Source: Jonesia denitrificans DSM 20603
Lineage (GTDB): Bacteria > Actinomycetota > Actinomycetes > Actinomycetales > Cellulomonadaceae
Length of the DNA stretch: 64,000 bases
Direction of reading: 5' to 3'
Assembly: GCF_000024065.1 (NCBI RefSeq)
Contig: NC_013174.1
Coordinates: forward strand, 310,001 to 374,000
Positions 8,575 to 16,614 of the stretch are shown piece after piece. The translations under genes were made by a program, and so were the position numbers. How positions within the stretch are numbered: the stretch's first letter is position 1; the number at the start of each line of letters is the position of its first letter. The notes beneath the pieces are model-generated. The model had not been told where the DNA came from and did no database searches. It worked only from the letters and a program-made list of their open reading frames with translations.

Positions 8575-8590
8575 GTTCGGACTGCCGAAC
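8575..8590. promoter_or_regulatory. candidate metal-regulator operator (inverted repeat)
   Basis: A perfect inverted repeat GTTCGG-ACTG-CCGAAC, 30 bases before the metal-binding lipoprotein start and within the 68-base gap to the divergent sigma gene. Its size and form resemble binding sites of DtxR/MntR-type repressors; that assignment is inference. Confidence 0.5.
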
Positions 8591-8619
8591 TTTTATTGAC
8601 CATTAAGGGGTGTTCATCT

Positions 8620-9570
8620 GTGAAAAGCTATCGACCTGCGAAAACACTCCTCAGTGTGATCGTGATAGTCCTCCTCAGCAGCGGCTGCACGGGGAGTTCA
8701 ACCCAGCCCGTGCATCAGCAAACCGCCCCTGAACAGGGACAAGAAGCCACCCCAGACATTCGGGTGACCACCACATTCACCATCACCGCTGACATGGTCG
8801 CCGCCATTGGAGGAGAGCACGTGACTGTTACGTCATTGACCCCACCAGGCGCAGACATCCACTCCTACGAACCCACGCCCACCGACATCGTCACTGCGCA
8901 ACATTCTGACCTCATCGTGGAGCATGGGCTTGGGCTGGACTCGTGGCTCAGCACAATGACAAACTCCGTGTCCAGTGCGCGCATCACCGTGACGGAGGGA
9001 ATCACCCCCATCCCGATCGCCGCAGGAGAGTACGAGGGGGTGCCCAACCCACATGCGTGGCTTTCTGCGGAGAACGCCCACATTTACATTGCGAACATTG
9101 TGAGAGTGCTCAGTGATATTGCGCCAGAGCACGCCGCCGAGTTCGCCGAACGTGGTCGCGCCTACAGCGACCGCATCGACACACGGTTTGAGCAGATCCG
9201 TGAACTCACCGAAACGATCCCACCGGAGAACCGCACGGTGGTGACGTGTGAAGGGGCGTTCAGTTACCTCACCGCAGAACTTGGGTTCACTGAAGCGTGG
9301 CTGTGGCCGGTCAACGCCGAACGCGAAGCAACCCCACGGCGGGTTGCCGCCGTCATTGACACAGTGCGTGACCAGGGGGTTCCCACAGTGTTTTGCGAAT
9401 CAACAGTGGGTGATAAACCAATGCGCCTGGTCACCGAAGACACAGGTGCATCGTTTGGGGGTGTGCTCTACGTTGATTCGCTGACAGACGCGGCAGGACC
9501 TGCCCCCACCTACCTTGATTTACTCAGCTACAACGCAACGGTCATCACACAAGGATTGGCAACATCATGA
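8620..9570 (+). CDS. metal ABC transporter substrate-binding lipoprotein (probably Mn2+)
   Basis: A 316-residue cluster A-I (ZnuA/PsaA/MntA) binding protein that captures a divalent metal outside the membrane for the ATPase and permease encoded next. The signal peptide ends in the lipobox SSGC. Candidate metal ligands are visible in order: His in DIHSYEPT, His in NPHAWLS, Glu in CEGAFSYL and Asp in YVDSLT. The His-His-Glu-Asp set is the manganese/iron pattern; zinc proteins usually use a third His and a His-rich loop, absent here. The start GTG 8620 is chosen for AAGGGG ten bases upstream and correct signal-peptide placement. The stop overlaps the next start (ATGA). Confidence 0.9.
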   Translation: MKSYRPAKTLLSVIVIVLLSSGCTGSSTQPVHQQTAPEQGQEATPDIRVTTTFTITADMVAAIGGEHVTVTSLTPPGADIHSYEPTPTDIVTAQHSDLIVEHGLGLDSWLSTMTNSVSSARITVTEGITPIPIAAGEYEGVPNPHAWLSAENAHIYIANIVRVLSDIAPEHAAEFAERGRAYSDRIDTRFEQIRELTETIPPENRTVVTCEGAFSYLTAELGFTEAWLWPVNAEREATPRRVAAVIDTVRDQGVPTVFCESTVGDKPMRLVTEDTGASFGGVLYVDSLTDAAGPAPTYLDLLSYNATVITQGLATS

Positions 9571-10352
9571 TATATACGCCGCGTCAACCCATGATTCATA
9601 CAACAGGCCTTTGCGTCACCTATGGGCAGGTGAACGCACTATCGGGGGTGAGCGTCACGCTGGGAGATGCTGATCCAGCTCGGGGTGCAATCACTGGGGT
9701 GCTGGGTGTCAATGGTGCGGGGAAATCCTCGTTTTTCGCGGCGCTTGTTGGTGCGGTGCCACACGGTGGGACGGCACGGGTCACCGGGACAGTGCTCATC
9801 GGTGGACGCCCGTCAGCGCAGGCCCGGCGGGCGGGTGTCGTCGCGTGGATGCCGCAGCATGACGCCGTGGACAGTGACTTTCCGTTGCTCGTTCGTGATG
9901 TGGTTCTTCAGGGGCGTCACCCGCATGTGCGCTGGTATCAGCGCACGTCACGGGTTGACCGGGACATTGTGAACAACGCGCTTGACGATGTGGGGTTAAG
10001 CCAGTTGCGGGACCGCCCCTTGGGTGAGTTGTCCGGCGGGCAACGTAAGCGCGTGTTTGTGGCGCGTGCTTTGGCGCAGCGCGCCCCACTCATGATCCTT
10101 GATGAACCGTTCGCTGGGGTTGATATGGCTAGTGAACAGGTCATTCATGGTGTTCTTCGTGACTTCGCTGCTCAGGGTGGTGATGTGCTGGTGTCGGTGC
10201 ACGATCTTGAGGCAGCTGCACGGTTGTGTGACCGGGTGCTGGTGTTTGGTGGTGGGCGGGTGCGCGCTGATGGTGTCCCGCGTGACGTGCTAGATCCCAG
10301 GCGCGTGTCGTCGTTGTTTTTTCCTACGCATCGTGGAGGCGTTGATGCTTGA
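9567..10352 (+). CDS. metal ABC transporter ATP-binding protein
   Basis: A 261-residue cytosolic ATPase of the ZnuC/MntB type that drives import with the permease below. Walker A GVNGAGKS is at residues 47-54, the signature LSGGQ at 155-159 and Walker B MILDE at 176-180, followed by the H-loop in SVHDLEAA. It begins inside the stop codon of the binding protein gene (ATGA), implying translational coupling. An ATG at 9591 is a possible alternative start. The 3' end overlaps the permease gene by 8 bases. Confidence 0.93.
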   Translation: MIYTPRQPMIHTTGLCVTYGQVNALSGVSVTLGDADPARGAITGVLGVNGAGKSSFFAALVGAVPHGGTARVTGTVLIGGRPSAQARRAGVVAWMPQHDAVDSDFPLLVRDVVLQGRHPHVRWYQRTSRVDRDIVNNALDDVGLSQLRDRPLGELSGGQRKRVFVARALAQRAPLMILDEPFAGVDMASEQVIHGVLRDFAAQGGDVLVSVHDLEAAARLCDRVLVFGGGRVRADGVPRDVLDPRRVSSLFFPTHRGGVDA

Positions 10353-11244
10353 GTTTCTTGGTGAACCGTTAGCTTATGAGTTTATGCAGCGCGCTTTTGT
10401 GGTGGCGGTTGCTGCGGGTGTGGTGTGCGCCTTGTTGTCCTGTTGGTTGATTCATGTGGGCTGGTCCTTGATGGGTGACGCGATTTCGCATGCGGTGCTC
10501 CCGGGGATTGTGCTTGCCTACCTGGTGGGGGTCCCTTACGTGGTGGGGGCGTTGGTGTTCGCGTTTCTTGCTGTGGTGTTGATTGGTTCGGTGCGCTCGA
10601 CCACGGTGTTGAAAGAGGACACGGTGATGGGGACGGTGTTTACCGCGTTGTTTGCTGTGGGTGTTGTGCTGTTGTCGCTTTACCCGTCGCAGGTGGATGT
10701 GCATCATGTGTTGTTCGGCAACATCCTTGGCATGACGCGAAGTGATGCGGTTCAGGTGGTGGTGATCGCGCTGGTGGTTGCGGTTCTACTGGTGGGGGCA
10801 CGCCGTACGGTGACGTTGTGGGCGTTTGACCCGGGGTTTGCTGCCGCTGTGGGTGTGAATGTTCGGGTAGTTCGGTGGGTTGTGTTGCTCATGCTTGCGC
10901 TGACGACAGTGGCGGGGGTGCAGGCTGTGGGGGTGGTCCTTGTCGTGGCGTTACTGATTACCCCGGGGGCGACTGCGTTGTTGTGGACTCGCCGTTTTCA
11001 TCACATGTTGTGGATCGCCCCTGTGGTGGCGGTCAGTAGCGGGGTGTTGGGGTTGTATGCCAGTTATTGGTGGGATGTGTCCTCGGGTGCCGCTATTGTG
11101 CTGTTGCTCAGTGCCCACTGTGCGGTCGCGTGGGTTGCGGGCCCGCGGCAGTTCCTGCGGGCGCGCATCAGTGCGCGACGTCGCAACCCGGTGGGAGCGG
11201 CGGGCCGTGCTGCTGTGTCTGTGGCGGTGCGGTCACAGCAATAG
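10345..11244 (+). CDS. metal ABC transporter permease
   Basis: A 299-residue ABC-3 family permease with about eight or nine hydrophobic helices. Family landmarks are GDAISHAVLPGIVLAYL near the N-terminus and AVGVVLVVALLITPGATALL in the second half. A GGAGG motif 5 bases before the ATG at 10345 fixes the start; a GTG at 10333 is in frame. It forms a tightly overlapping operon with the binding protein and ATPase. Codons end in G or T far more often than in the C-biased genes elsewhere in the window. A basic cytosolic tail closes the protein. Confidence 0.92.
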   Translation: MLEFLGEPLAYEFMQRAFVVAVAAGVVCALLSCWLIHVGWSLMGDAISHAVLPGIVLAYLVGVPYVVGALVFAFLAVVLIGSVRSTTVLKEDTVMGTVFTALFAVGVVLLSLYPSQVDVHHVLFGNILGMTRSDAVQVVVIALVVAVLLVGARRTVTLWAFDPGFAAAVGVNVRVVRWVVLLMLALTTVAGVQAVGVVLVVALLITPGATALLWTRRFHHMLWIAPVVAVSSGVLGLYASYWWDVSSGAAIVLLLSAHCAVAWVAGPRQFLRARISARRRNPVGAAGRAAVSVAVRSQQ

Positions 11245-11253
11245 TCGATGCGG

Positions 11254-11493
11254 TTAGGCGCGGGCTGCGCGGCGCTGCGGGAGGGGAGTGGCGGAGTCCT
11301 CGGTGCGGCGGGGTGCGAATTCCGTGTCTAGGGTGACGCGCACGACGGTGTCAGGGGTGTAGAGCGCGGTCGGGGAGAGAAACCGGTCGGTGGTCTGCAG
11401 GTTGACGAGTTTGTCTCGTCCTGCAAAGCGGCCACCGAGCGGAAGCCAGGTCTTCCCGCGCGGGGCAATGTCGCCTGTGGTATGGGTTCTCAT
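11254..11493 (-). CDS. small hypothetical protein
   Basis: A 79-residue ORF convergent with the metal permease gene. The product is basic, with no membrane segment and no domain I recognise; its core reads APRGKTWLPLGGRF, then a Thr/Asp-rich part ending in a basic tail. The ATG at 11493 is preceded by a weak GAGA motif; a TTG at 11502 is an alternative. It could be a chance ORF, but codon use is reasonable and nothing else occupies this stretch. The 290 bases from 11494 to 11782 hold no gene I can support. Confidence 0.4.
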   Translation of the reverse strand: MRTHTTGDIAPRGKTWLPLGGRFAGRDKLVNLQTTDRFLSPTALYTPDTVVRVTLDTEFAPRRTEDSATPLPQRRAARA

Positions 11494-11782
11494 CGTTCTC
11501 AACCGTAGAAGGGAAAGGCGTTGTGCTCAAGGTCTTCAGGGGTGAAGAATTTGATTTTCAACCACCAGTTGCCTGGTGGGTACTGAGGCCCAGATTACTT
11601 GCCACCTGGTAAGAAACCAAATCTGACCAGTAAGGTTGTCCATCTTTTTTCACCCAGTGTGCCCCGGTTTTTCGCTCGATCACCGTTTTTAATGGTGAGT
11701 GCTTCCCATGCTTTCGAGATGCGGGTGGAAAACTTTCTGACAAAAATACGCGAACTGCGTCAGGAACGACGAGTGCAACAAG

Positions 11783-11822
11783 CGAAAGGCCGGCCCCACC
11801 AAGTGGTGGGACCGGCCTTTCG
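11783..11822 (-). terminator. terminator of the cold-shock gene
   Basis: A long hairpin: CGAAAGGCCGG pairs with CCGGCCTTTCG and, after one mismatch, CCCACCA pairs with TGGTGGG around a 2-base loop. It lies 15 bases past the cspA stop on the minus strand. Confidence 0.85.
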
Positions 11823-11836
11823 GCATGATCGTCAGA

Positions 11837-12040
11837 TCAGGCTGGGCGGATGTTCTCCGCCTGCAGACCCTTGGGGCCCTGCGCTACGTCGAACTCGACG
11901 CGCTGGTTTTCCTCAAGGGTGCGGTAGCCGTTGGTCTGGATAGCTGAGTAGTGCGCGAAGACGTCAGCAGAGCCGTCCTCAGGCGCGATGAAGCCGAAGC
12001 CTTTTTCAGCGTTGAACCACTTCACGGTTCCAAATGCCAT
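11837..12040 (-). CDS. cspA: cold-shock protein CspA family
   Basis: A 67-residue single cold-shock domain, normal length for the family. These OB-fold proteins bind single-stranded RNA and DNA and melt mRNA structure. RNP1 appears as KGFGFI and RNP2 as VFAHY, preceded by the standard opening [14 protein letters not shown] strong AAGGAGAA precedes the ATG. The 195 bases upstream (12041-12235) are gene-free and probably form the long structured 5' leader typical of cold-shock mRNAs. The gene name is given at family level; several paralogues are usual in actinobacteria. Confidence 0.97.
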   Translation of the reverse strand: MAFGTVKWFNAEKGFGFIAPEDGSADVFAHYSAIQTNGYRTLEENQRVEFDVAQGPKGLQAENIRPA

Positions 12041-12235
12041 TTTTGTTCTCCTTCAAGAGATGGATTGACGCCCTCCAGGTGGAGGCCAGGGTCGTCACGG
12101 TGTTCGTCGTCCAGCTCTTGAGATCAAGAACAAACAGTCCCAGCGAACTGGGAGTCCTGCAGACGTGCGAGGCACTGCAACTTCGTTCCCCACTCTATAG
12201 GTGAATGTCGTGGAGTGCTAGGGAAAGTGGTTAGG

Positions 12236-12916
12236 TCACAGTGAAGTTTTTCCGTGAACCTGACTGTGAAGTGCCGCGGGAGTTGCCTCAGGGGGTGTGG
12301 TTAGTGACATTCCCATGAACGATCCCCATGGTGCGAAGGCAACGACGGTAAAGCCGATGTGCGTGTAGAAACCCTGTGCTCGAGTGTTTGCAGCGGAGAC
12401 ACCCAGGTGAATGCCGGGGACGTGAGCTTGGCGCATTGTGGTGAGCAATTCATTGATGGCGCGTCGCCCCCAACCTCCTCCTTGCGCGGCGTCAAGAAGG
12501 TCTATGTGCAGGTGAGCGGGGTATGAGGAGATAACGCTGGCTGGTGGTAGTGCCCATTGGTGGATTGTGGTGACCAGAGCGTGGTCGGCCGGGAGTAGGT
12601 GTGTGCCGGTGTTCTGCACCTGGGCGACGCGGTTGAGAACCTGCGGCCACCAGTGCTCGGTGAGGCGTGACGTGAAGGCCGTGGTGTCGGGGGTGCCGAC
12701 CGCGTATCCCACGGGTGTGTCGCCATCTGCGATGACAATGCAATGGTGCGGGTGAAATTTGAGATAGGGGTCAAGGTAGACGGCGGCGAGTAGCCATGGC
12801 AGCGCGTACAGGCTGGAGGCATCGGTGCCGTTGTCGCCTGTGCGCAGGCAGATGTCGCGAAGGGCAGCGTCTTCGGTGGGGCCAGGTTGGTAGGGGCGCA
12901 CAGTCAAGGAACTCAT
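12236..12916 (-). CDS. GNAT family N-acetyltransferase
   Basis: A 226-residue acetyl-CoA-dependent acyltransferase. The beta-strand plus P-loop region reads LHIDLLDAAQGGGWGRRAINELL, matching GNAT motif A in which the Q/R-x-x-G-x-G/A loop binds the CoA pyrophosphate. The following GIHLGVSAANTRAQGFYTHIGF is motif B. The N-terminal half (CLRTGDNGTDASSLYALP) resembles the actinobacterial GNAT subgroup often compared with O-GlcNAcase-linked acetyltransferases. I start at ATG 12916 (GGTGAGG upstream); the frame is open further to 13009. The substrate is unknown. Confidence 0.88.
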   Translation of the reverse strand: MSSLTVRPYQPGPTEDAALRDICLRTGDNGTDASSLYALPWLLAAVYLDPYLKFHPHHCIVIADGDTPVGYAVGTPDTTAFTSRLTEHWWPQVLNRVAQVQNTGTHLLPADHALVTTIHQWALPPASVISSYPAHLHIDLLDAAQGGGWGRRAINELLTTMRQAHVPGIHLGVSAANTRAQGFYTHIGFTVVAFAPWGSFMGMSLTTPPEATPAALHSQVHGKTSL

Positions 12917-12955
12917 GTGCCTCACCCTACTCACCGTGCGCCTGGTTGCGGGCAT

Positions 12956-12990
12956 AAAAATGGCGGGAGGAGCCCGCGCTTCCTCCCGCC
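12956..12990 (-). terminator. leftward terminator-like hairpin upstream of the GNAT gene
   Basis: Stem GGCGGGAGGA/TCCTCCCGCC with a 9-base loop. On the minus strand it is followed by TTTTT, so it looks like an intrinsic terminator for leftward transcription. It sits 40 bases before the GNAT start, where no minus-strand gene lies upstream. Confidence 0.55.
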
Positions 12991-13061
12991 GCTGAGGACG
13001 TCCACACACCGTACAGAGGGGTCAAAAACGGTGTTGGCCTCATCCCCACGTCAGAACTTGT

Positions 13062-13081
13062 TGACAACAATTATGTTGTCA
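13062..13081. promoter_or_regulatory. inverted-repeat operator candidate upstream of MFS gene
   Basis: A perfect inverted repeat TGACAACA-ATTA-TGTTGTCA about 80 bases before the MFS start. The TTGACA at its left edge could double as a -35 element, so binding there would block transcription. The form fits GntR- or MarR-type regulators; none is encoded adjacently. Confidence 0.45.
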
Positions 13082-13161
13082 GACCACATGGCGACGTGGC
13101 CGGGACTTTCGGCCCGACTTTGCGGCGTGCTCCTTTATGATGTGGTGGAAAGGGAGTGGTT

Positions 13162-14505
13162 ATGGCTGTGTCAGCCCCTGCGTATTCACTGCGCCGCGCC
13201 TACGTTGTGTGGGGTGCGGCAACCGCCGCGTACATTGCAGCGGTGGTGCACCGCACCTCGCTCGGTGTTGCTGGTTTGGAGGCCGCGGCGCGTTTTGATG
13301 TTCCTGCAACGACGCTGTCGATGTTCATTGTTGTGCAATTACTCGTGTATGCGGGTGCGCAAATCCCGGTGGGTATGGCGTTAGACAAGCTTGGTGCACG
13401 CCGGTTGATTGCAGTGGGCGCGTTGCTCATGGGGTTAGGCCAGTTCGGGATGGCCTTTGCCGAGTCAGTTCCTGTGGCATTGGCTGCGCGAGTTCTCATC
13501 GGGGCTGGGGATGCCACCACGTTTGTGTCCGTATTGAAGATTATTGCTGCATGGTTCCCACCGCGCCGTGCCCCGTTGCTTGGCCAAATCACTGGGCAGA
13601 TCGCGCAACTGGGCCAGATTATTTCCGCGGTGCCGTTTGTGGTTCTTCTTCATGGAACGTCTTGGCCGGTCGCGTTTTCTGTCCTCGGTATTGTGGGGTT
13701 TGCTGCGTTCACGTGGGTTCTCACGTGGGTACGTGATGCTCCCGCGCAGCCGCCAACCACAGCAGCCGGAGTGCGGTTACGTCCCATTGACTTTGTTCCC
13801 GCATCTCCCGATGTGCGCCCTGTTCGCGGGGCGTTTCGTACTGCGGGTTCGTGGTTGGGTTTCTGGACCCACATGGTCACCGCGTTCAGTTTTAACGTGT
13901 TCATTTTCTTGTGGGGGTACCCGTTCCTTTTGCGTGGCCAGGAACTCAGCCAAACACAAGCTTCCACCCTCTTCACTGTGATGACGCTGGTTGCCATGGT
14001 GTCTGGTCCGCTGATTGGTGAATACTGTGCCCGTCACCCGTTGCGGCGGTCATGGCTTGTTTTTGCGGTGACTGGTGCGCTTGTTGTCGCATGGTTATCT
14101 GTGCTCATTCCCACGACACCGCGCCCTCTTTGGCACCTTGTCCTGTTCGTGGTGACGTTGGCTGTGGGTGGTCCGGCCTCACTGATTGGCCTGGACTATG
14201 CACGCACCTCCAACCCGGTGGAACGTCTTGGGGTTGGGTCAGGTCTTGCAAACATGGGCGGGTTTGTGGGCGGTTTCCTGTGCATCTTTGCTGTTGGCGT
14301 GGCACTTGACCTTGTCGCTCCCGCTGGTGACTATACGCTCGCGGACTTCCGTGTCGCGTTCAGTGTCCTGGCGGTGCCTTTCATTGCCGCCACCATTGGG
14401 GTCATTGTGATGCGTCGCGCCACCAGACGCGAATATGCACAACGCGGAATTACAGTACCGCGTGTGCGTGAAGCGTGGGATGTGTACCGCACCCGTAAAC
14501 ACTAG
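13162..14505 (+). CDS. MFS transporter
   Basis: A 447-residue, twelve-helix major facilitator. The loop after helix 2 reads GMALDKLGARRLIAVG, matching the G-x-x-x-D-x-x-G-x-R signature, and helix 1 contains YVVWGAATAAYIAAVVHRTSLGVAGLEA. The C-terminal tail is basic and cytosolic. The ATG at 13162 has AAAGGGAG upstream; a GTG at 13156 is an alternative. It is a single gene with a possible operator at 13062. The substrate is not predictable; similarity to the anion:cation symporter subgroup (nitrate, hexuronate) is only general. Confidence 0.87.
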   Translation: MAVSAPAYSLRRAYVVWGAATAAYIAAVVHRTSLGVAGLEAAARFDVPATTLSMFIVVQLLVYAGAQIPVGMALDKLGARRLIAVGALLMGLGQFGMAFAESVPVALAARVLIGAGDATTFVSVLKIIAAWFPPRRAPLLGQITGQIAQLGQIISAVPFVVLLHGTSWPVAFSVLGIVGFAAFTWVLTWVRDAPAQPPTTAAGVRLRPIDFVPASPDVRPVRGAFRTAGSWLGFWTHMVTAFSFNVFIFLWGYPFLLRGQELSQTQASTLFTVMTLVAMVSGPLIGEYCARHPLRRSWLVFAVTGALVVAWLSVLIPTTPRPLWHLVLFVVTLAVGGPASLIGLDYARTSNPVERLGVGSGLANMGGFVGGFLCIFAVGVALDLVAPAGDYTLADFRVAFSVLAVPFIAATIGVIVMRRATRREYAQRGITVPRVREAWDVYRTRKH

Positions 14506-14545
14506 TGCGCTGCGCATCGGTAGTCAGTGCACCATGCGCCCCACG

Positions 14546-14818
14546 CTAGACGGCAACAACAAGTTTCGCCCACACGAAAAATCCGATCGTTGCCAGAAGC
14601 AACACTAAAATGGGGTAACTCAAGTGCACCTCACGTTTGAGCGGGTGTACACGTGGCAAACTATCAACGTCCTCTACCGCGATGAGAGGCGAATCGGCAG
14701 AATCAGCCGGCGGGGGCTGCGCACTGTCCTGCCGCGTCTTGGGGGTCTCAGGTTCAACGGTCACACCCACAATGTCGGCGCGGCGTTGCGCCAACTTAAA
14801 GGCCAGCACGCGTGACAT
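14546..14818 (-). CDS. small membrane-anchored hypothetical protein
   Basis: A 90-residue protein: a cytosolic N-terminal helix (MSRVLAFKLAQRRADIVG), a Pro/Glu-rich linker, and a C-terminal membrane helix (YPILVLLLATIGFFVWAKLV). I recognise no family. The start ATG 14818 is uncertain: the frame stays open upstream, but the ribosome-binding site is weak everywhere. It is divergent from the DUF2510 gene, with 57 bases between the starts, so the promoters must overlap or lie inside one gene. Confidence 0.5.
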   Translation of the reverse strand: MSRVLAFKLAQRRADIVGVTVEPETPKTRQDSAQPPPADSADSPLIAVEDVDSLPRVHPLKREVHLSYPILVLLLATIGFFVWAKLVVAV

Positions 14819-14875
14819 CAAGCGGTTCACCCGTACGATGGTGGGGATAGCGATCACTAGAGGAAGAAGCGCAGG

Positions 14876-15670
14876 ATGAGCACCACCGCCCCCGGCTGGT
14901 ACCCCGACCCCCAGAACCCCACGATGATCAGGTTCTATGATGGCGACCAGTGGACTGCTGAGAGCGCGCCAACCCCCACGGATGGGAAACTGCCCGATGA
15001 GGTGATTGCTCGCGGGCACGCCATCATGGCTGGGCGCGCCCAGGAGCCGGCTGGAGCCTCCGCCCCGCCTGCTCCGCCCTCGTCGGTAGGGCAGACACCT
15101 GACGCTGACCTGTACCCGCGCAACCATCAGGTTGTGAACACGGTGGGGAGTCAGCCCTACCGTGGCTATGCAGAATTTGAAGCGGGCCGCACAGGTGATG
15201 GCGCTGACGTGGGGAAAACTCCTGGCTGGGTGTGGCCTGTGGTGCTTCTTGCGGGCGCCGCGAGTGTGGTTCTTGCGCTGGGTGGGGGCGCAATGCTGGG
15301 TGACGACGGCGCGGATGGGTCTGCTGCGACGCCGGATAGTGGGTATGTGGATGCGGGCGACTTTACTGCCGATGCGCAATCGCTCCCGCTGGAATCGACC
15401 TATACCTGTGATGGGTTGTTCGCGGATGTGTCTGAGCTTGGCCCGTTCCAGGACACCGATGGCAACGATGTGGTTGCTGCCTCCTCGCCTGCGTTGGTGC
15501 AGGATGCGCGCGATTCGTTTGAGATCCCCTCAGAGGTGGACACCTATGAGCCGGTGTTGGTGTGTTCGGGTGATGCGGAGTACACCGATGGCGCCACAGG
15601 GCGAGCGGAGTTTGAGTTGAATGTGGACTCGGCTGGTGACATGTGGGTGTTAATCACACCACGCAACTAG
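14876..15670 (+). CDS. DUF2510 domain membrane protein
   Basis: A 264-residue protein. The N-terminal DUF2510 motif PGWYPDPQNPTMIRFYDGDQ (residues about 6-25) is a short tryptophan-rich module common in actinobacterial membrane proteins. A Pro/Ala-rich linker leads to one transmembrane helix (PVVLLAGAASVVLALGGG, about 120-137). A predicted external acidic domain of about 120 residues has two cysteines (in YTCDGLF and LVCSGDA) that may pair. The function is unknown. AGAGGAAGAAG upstream supports ATG 14876. The VOC gene follows 35 bases downstream. Confidence 0.8.
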   Translation: MSTTAPGWYPDPQNPTMIRFYDGDQWTAESAPTPTDGKLPDEVIARGHAIMAGRAQEPAGASAPPAPPSSVGQTPDADLYPRNHQVVNTVGSQPYRGYAEFEAGRTGDGADVGKTPGWVWPVVLLAGAASVVLALGGGAMLGDDGADGSAATPDSGYVDAGDFTADAQSLPLESTYTCDGLFADVSELGPFQDTDGNDVVAASSPALVQDARDSFEIPSEVDTYEPVLVCSGDAEYTDGATGRAEFELNVDSAGDMWVLITPRN

Positions 15671-15705
15671 TTGACGCTTCAAGTATTTGGTGGTGGGATA
15701 GAACC

Positions 15706-16614
15706 ATGCCCACCACCACCCCATCCCCAAACCTCCTGCCCGCAGCCACCACCATGGACGCCGTCACCCTGCACGTGCGGGACGTGGACGCCATGGTCAC
15801 CTTCTACACCCACGTCATCGGGCTCACCGTCCTCCACAGTGACAACAGCACCTCCACGGCGCGTGACCAACGCCCAGGCGTGTACACCCTCGGACACGAA
15901 ACCACACCCATCGTCGTCCTGCGACACACCCCCGACCTACCCGCCGCACACCCAGGGCAAGCCGGACTCTTCCACACCGCGATCCTCTACCCCACCCAAC
16001 ACGACCTCGCCGTCACGTTGCTACGCGTAGCGCAATCCGCACCACACCTGTTCACCGGGTCCGCTGACCACCTCGTCTCCCAAGCGTTCTACCTCAACGA
16101 CCCAGAAGGCAACGGGATCGAACTCTACTGGGACCGTCCCCGCGACACCTGGCGCTGGACACCACAAGGACACGTCGTCATGGACACCCTGTGGCTGGAC
16201 CCCAACACCTTCATCACTGAACACCTCGGCGACACACCACAGGCCGCATCAGTGAGCGCCGCAAGCGTTGGCCACGTCCACCTCCAAGTCGGAGACACCA
16301 ACGCCGCAGCACAGTTCTACTCCCAAGCCCTTGGGTTTGAACCCACCGCACAGGTTCCCGGCGCCCTGTTCGTCGCCGCAGGCGGCTACCACCACCACAT
16401 GGCGATGAACACCTGGCGATCACAAGGGGCAGGCCCACGAGCATCAAGCCTTGGACTGGGAGAAGTCTCCCTCGTCCTGCCCCACACTGATGACATTGCT
16501 GCGCTCACCGACCGGCTCAACTTCCACAACGTCGCCCACCACCACAACGGTGCTGCACTCATCTTTCACGACCCATGGAACAACTCGTTGGCCGTCACCG
16601 CTGCGGACAACTAA
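15706..16614 (+). CDS. VOC family protein, catechol-2,3-dioxygenase-like (two domains)
   Basis: A 302-residue vicinal-oxygen-chelate protein with two glyoxalase/dioxygenase repeats. Repeat 1 starts TLHVRDVDAMVTFYTHVIGL and ends NGIELYWDRP; repeat 2 starts HVHLQVGDTNAAAQFYSQAL. This layout matches CatE/YfiE-type ring-cleavage enzymes. Candidate metal ligands are the His in the TLHVRD opening, the Glu in GIELYWD and the His-rich GGYHHHMAMNTW segment. The activity is unproven, since the superfamily is diverse. I use ATG 15706; the frame extends back to 15643 inside the DUF2510 gene. The 3' end overlaps the convergent LacI gene by 4 bases. Confidence 0.85.
   Translation: MPTTTPSPNLLPAATTMDAVTLHVRDVDAMVTFYTHVIGLTVLHSDNSTSTARDQRPGVYTLGHETTPIVVLRHTPDLPAAHPGQAGLFHTAILYPTQHDLAVTLLRVAQSAPHLFTGSADHLVSQAFYLNDPEGNGIELYWDRPRDTWRWTPQGHVVMDTLWLDPNTFITEHLGDTPQAASVSAASVGHVHLQVGDTNAAAQFYSQALGFEPTAQVPGALFVAAGGYHHHMAMNTWRSQGAGPRASSLGLGEVSLVLPHTDDIAALTDRLNFHNVAHHHNGAALIFHDPWNNSLAVTAADN

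Noticed and set aside
11558-11743. 61-codon minus-strand frame
   Set aside because: No ribosome-binding site, no recognisable domain, and lower-GC sequence without codon bias.
14819-15379. Upstream extension of the small minus-strand membrane protein to 277 codons
   Set aside because: The extension runs antisense through the DUF2510 gene and translates into Arg/His-rich low-complexity sequence.
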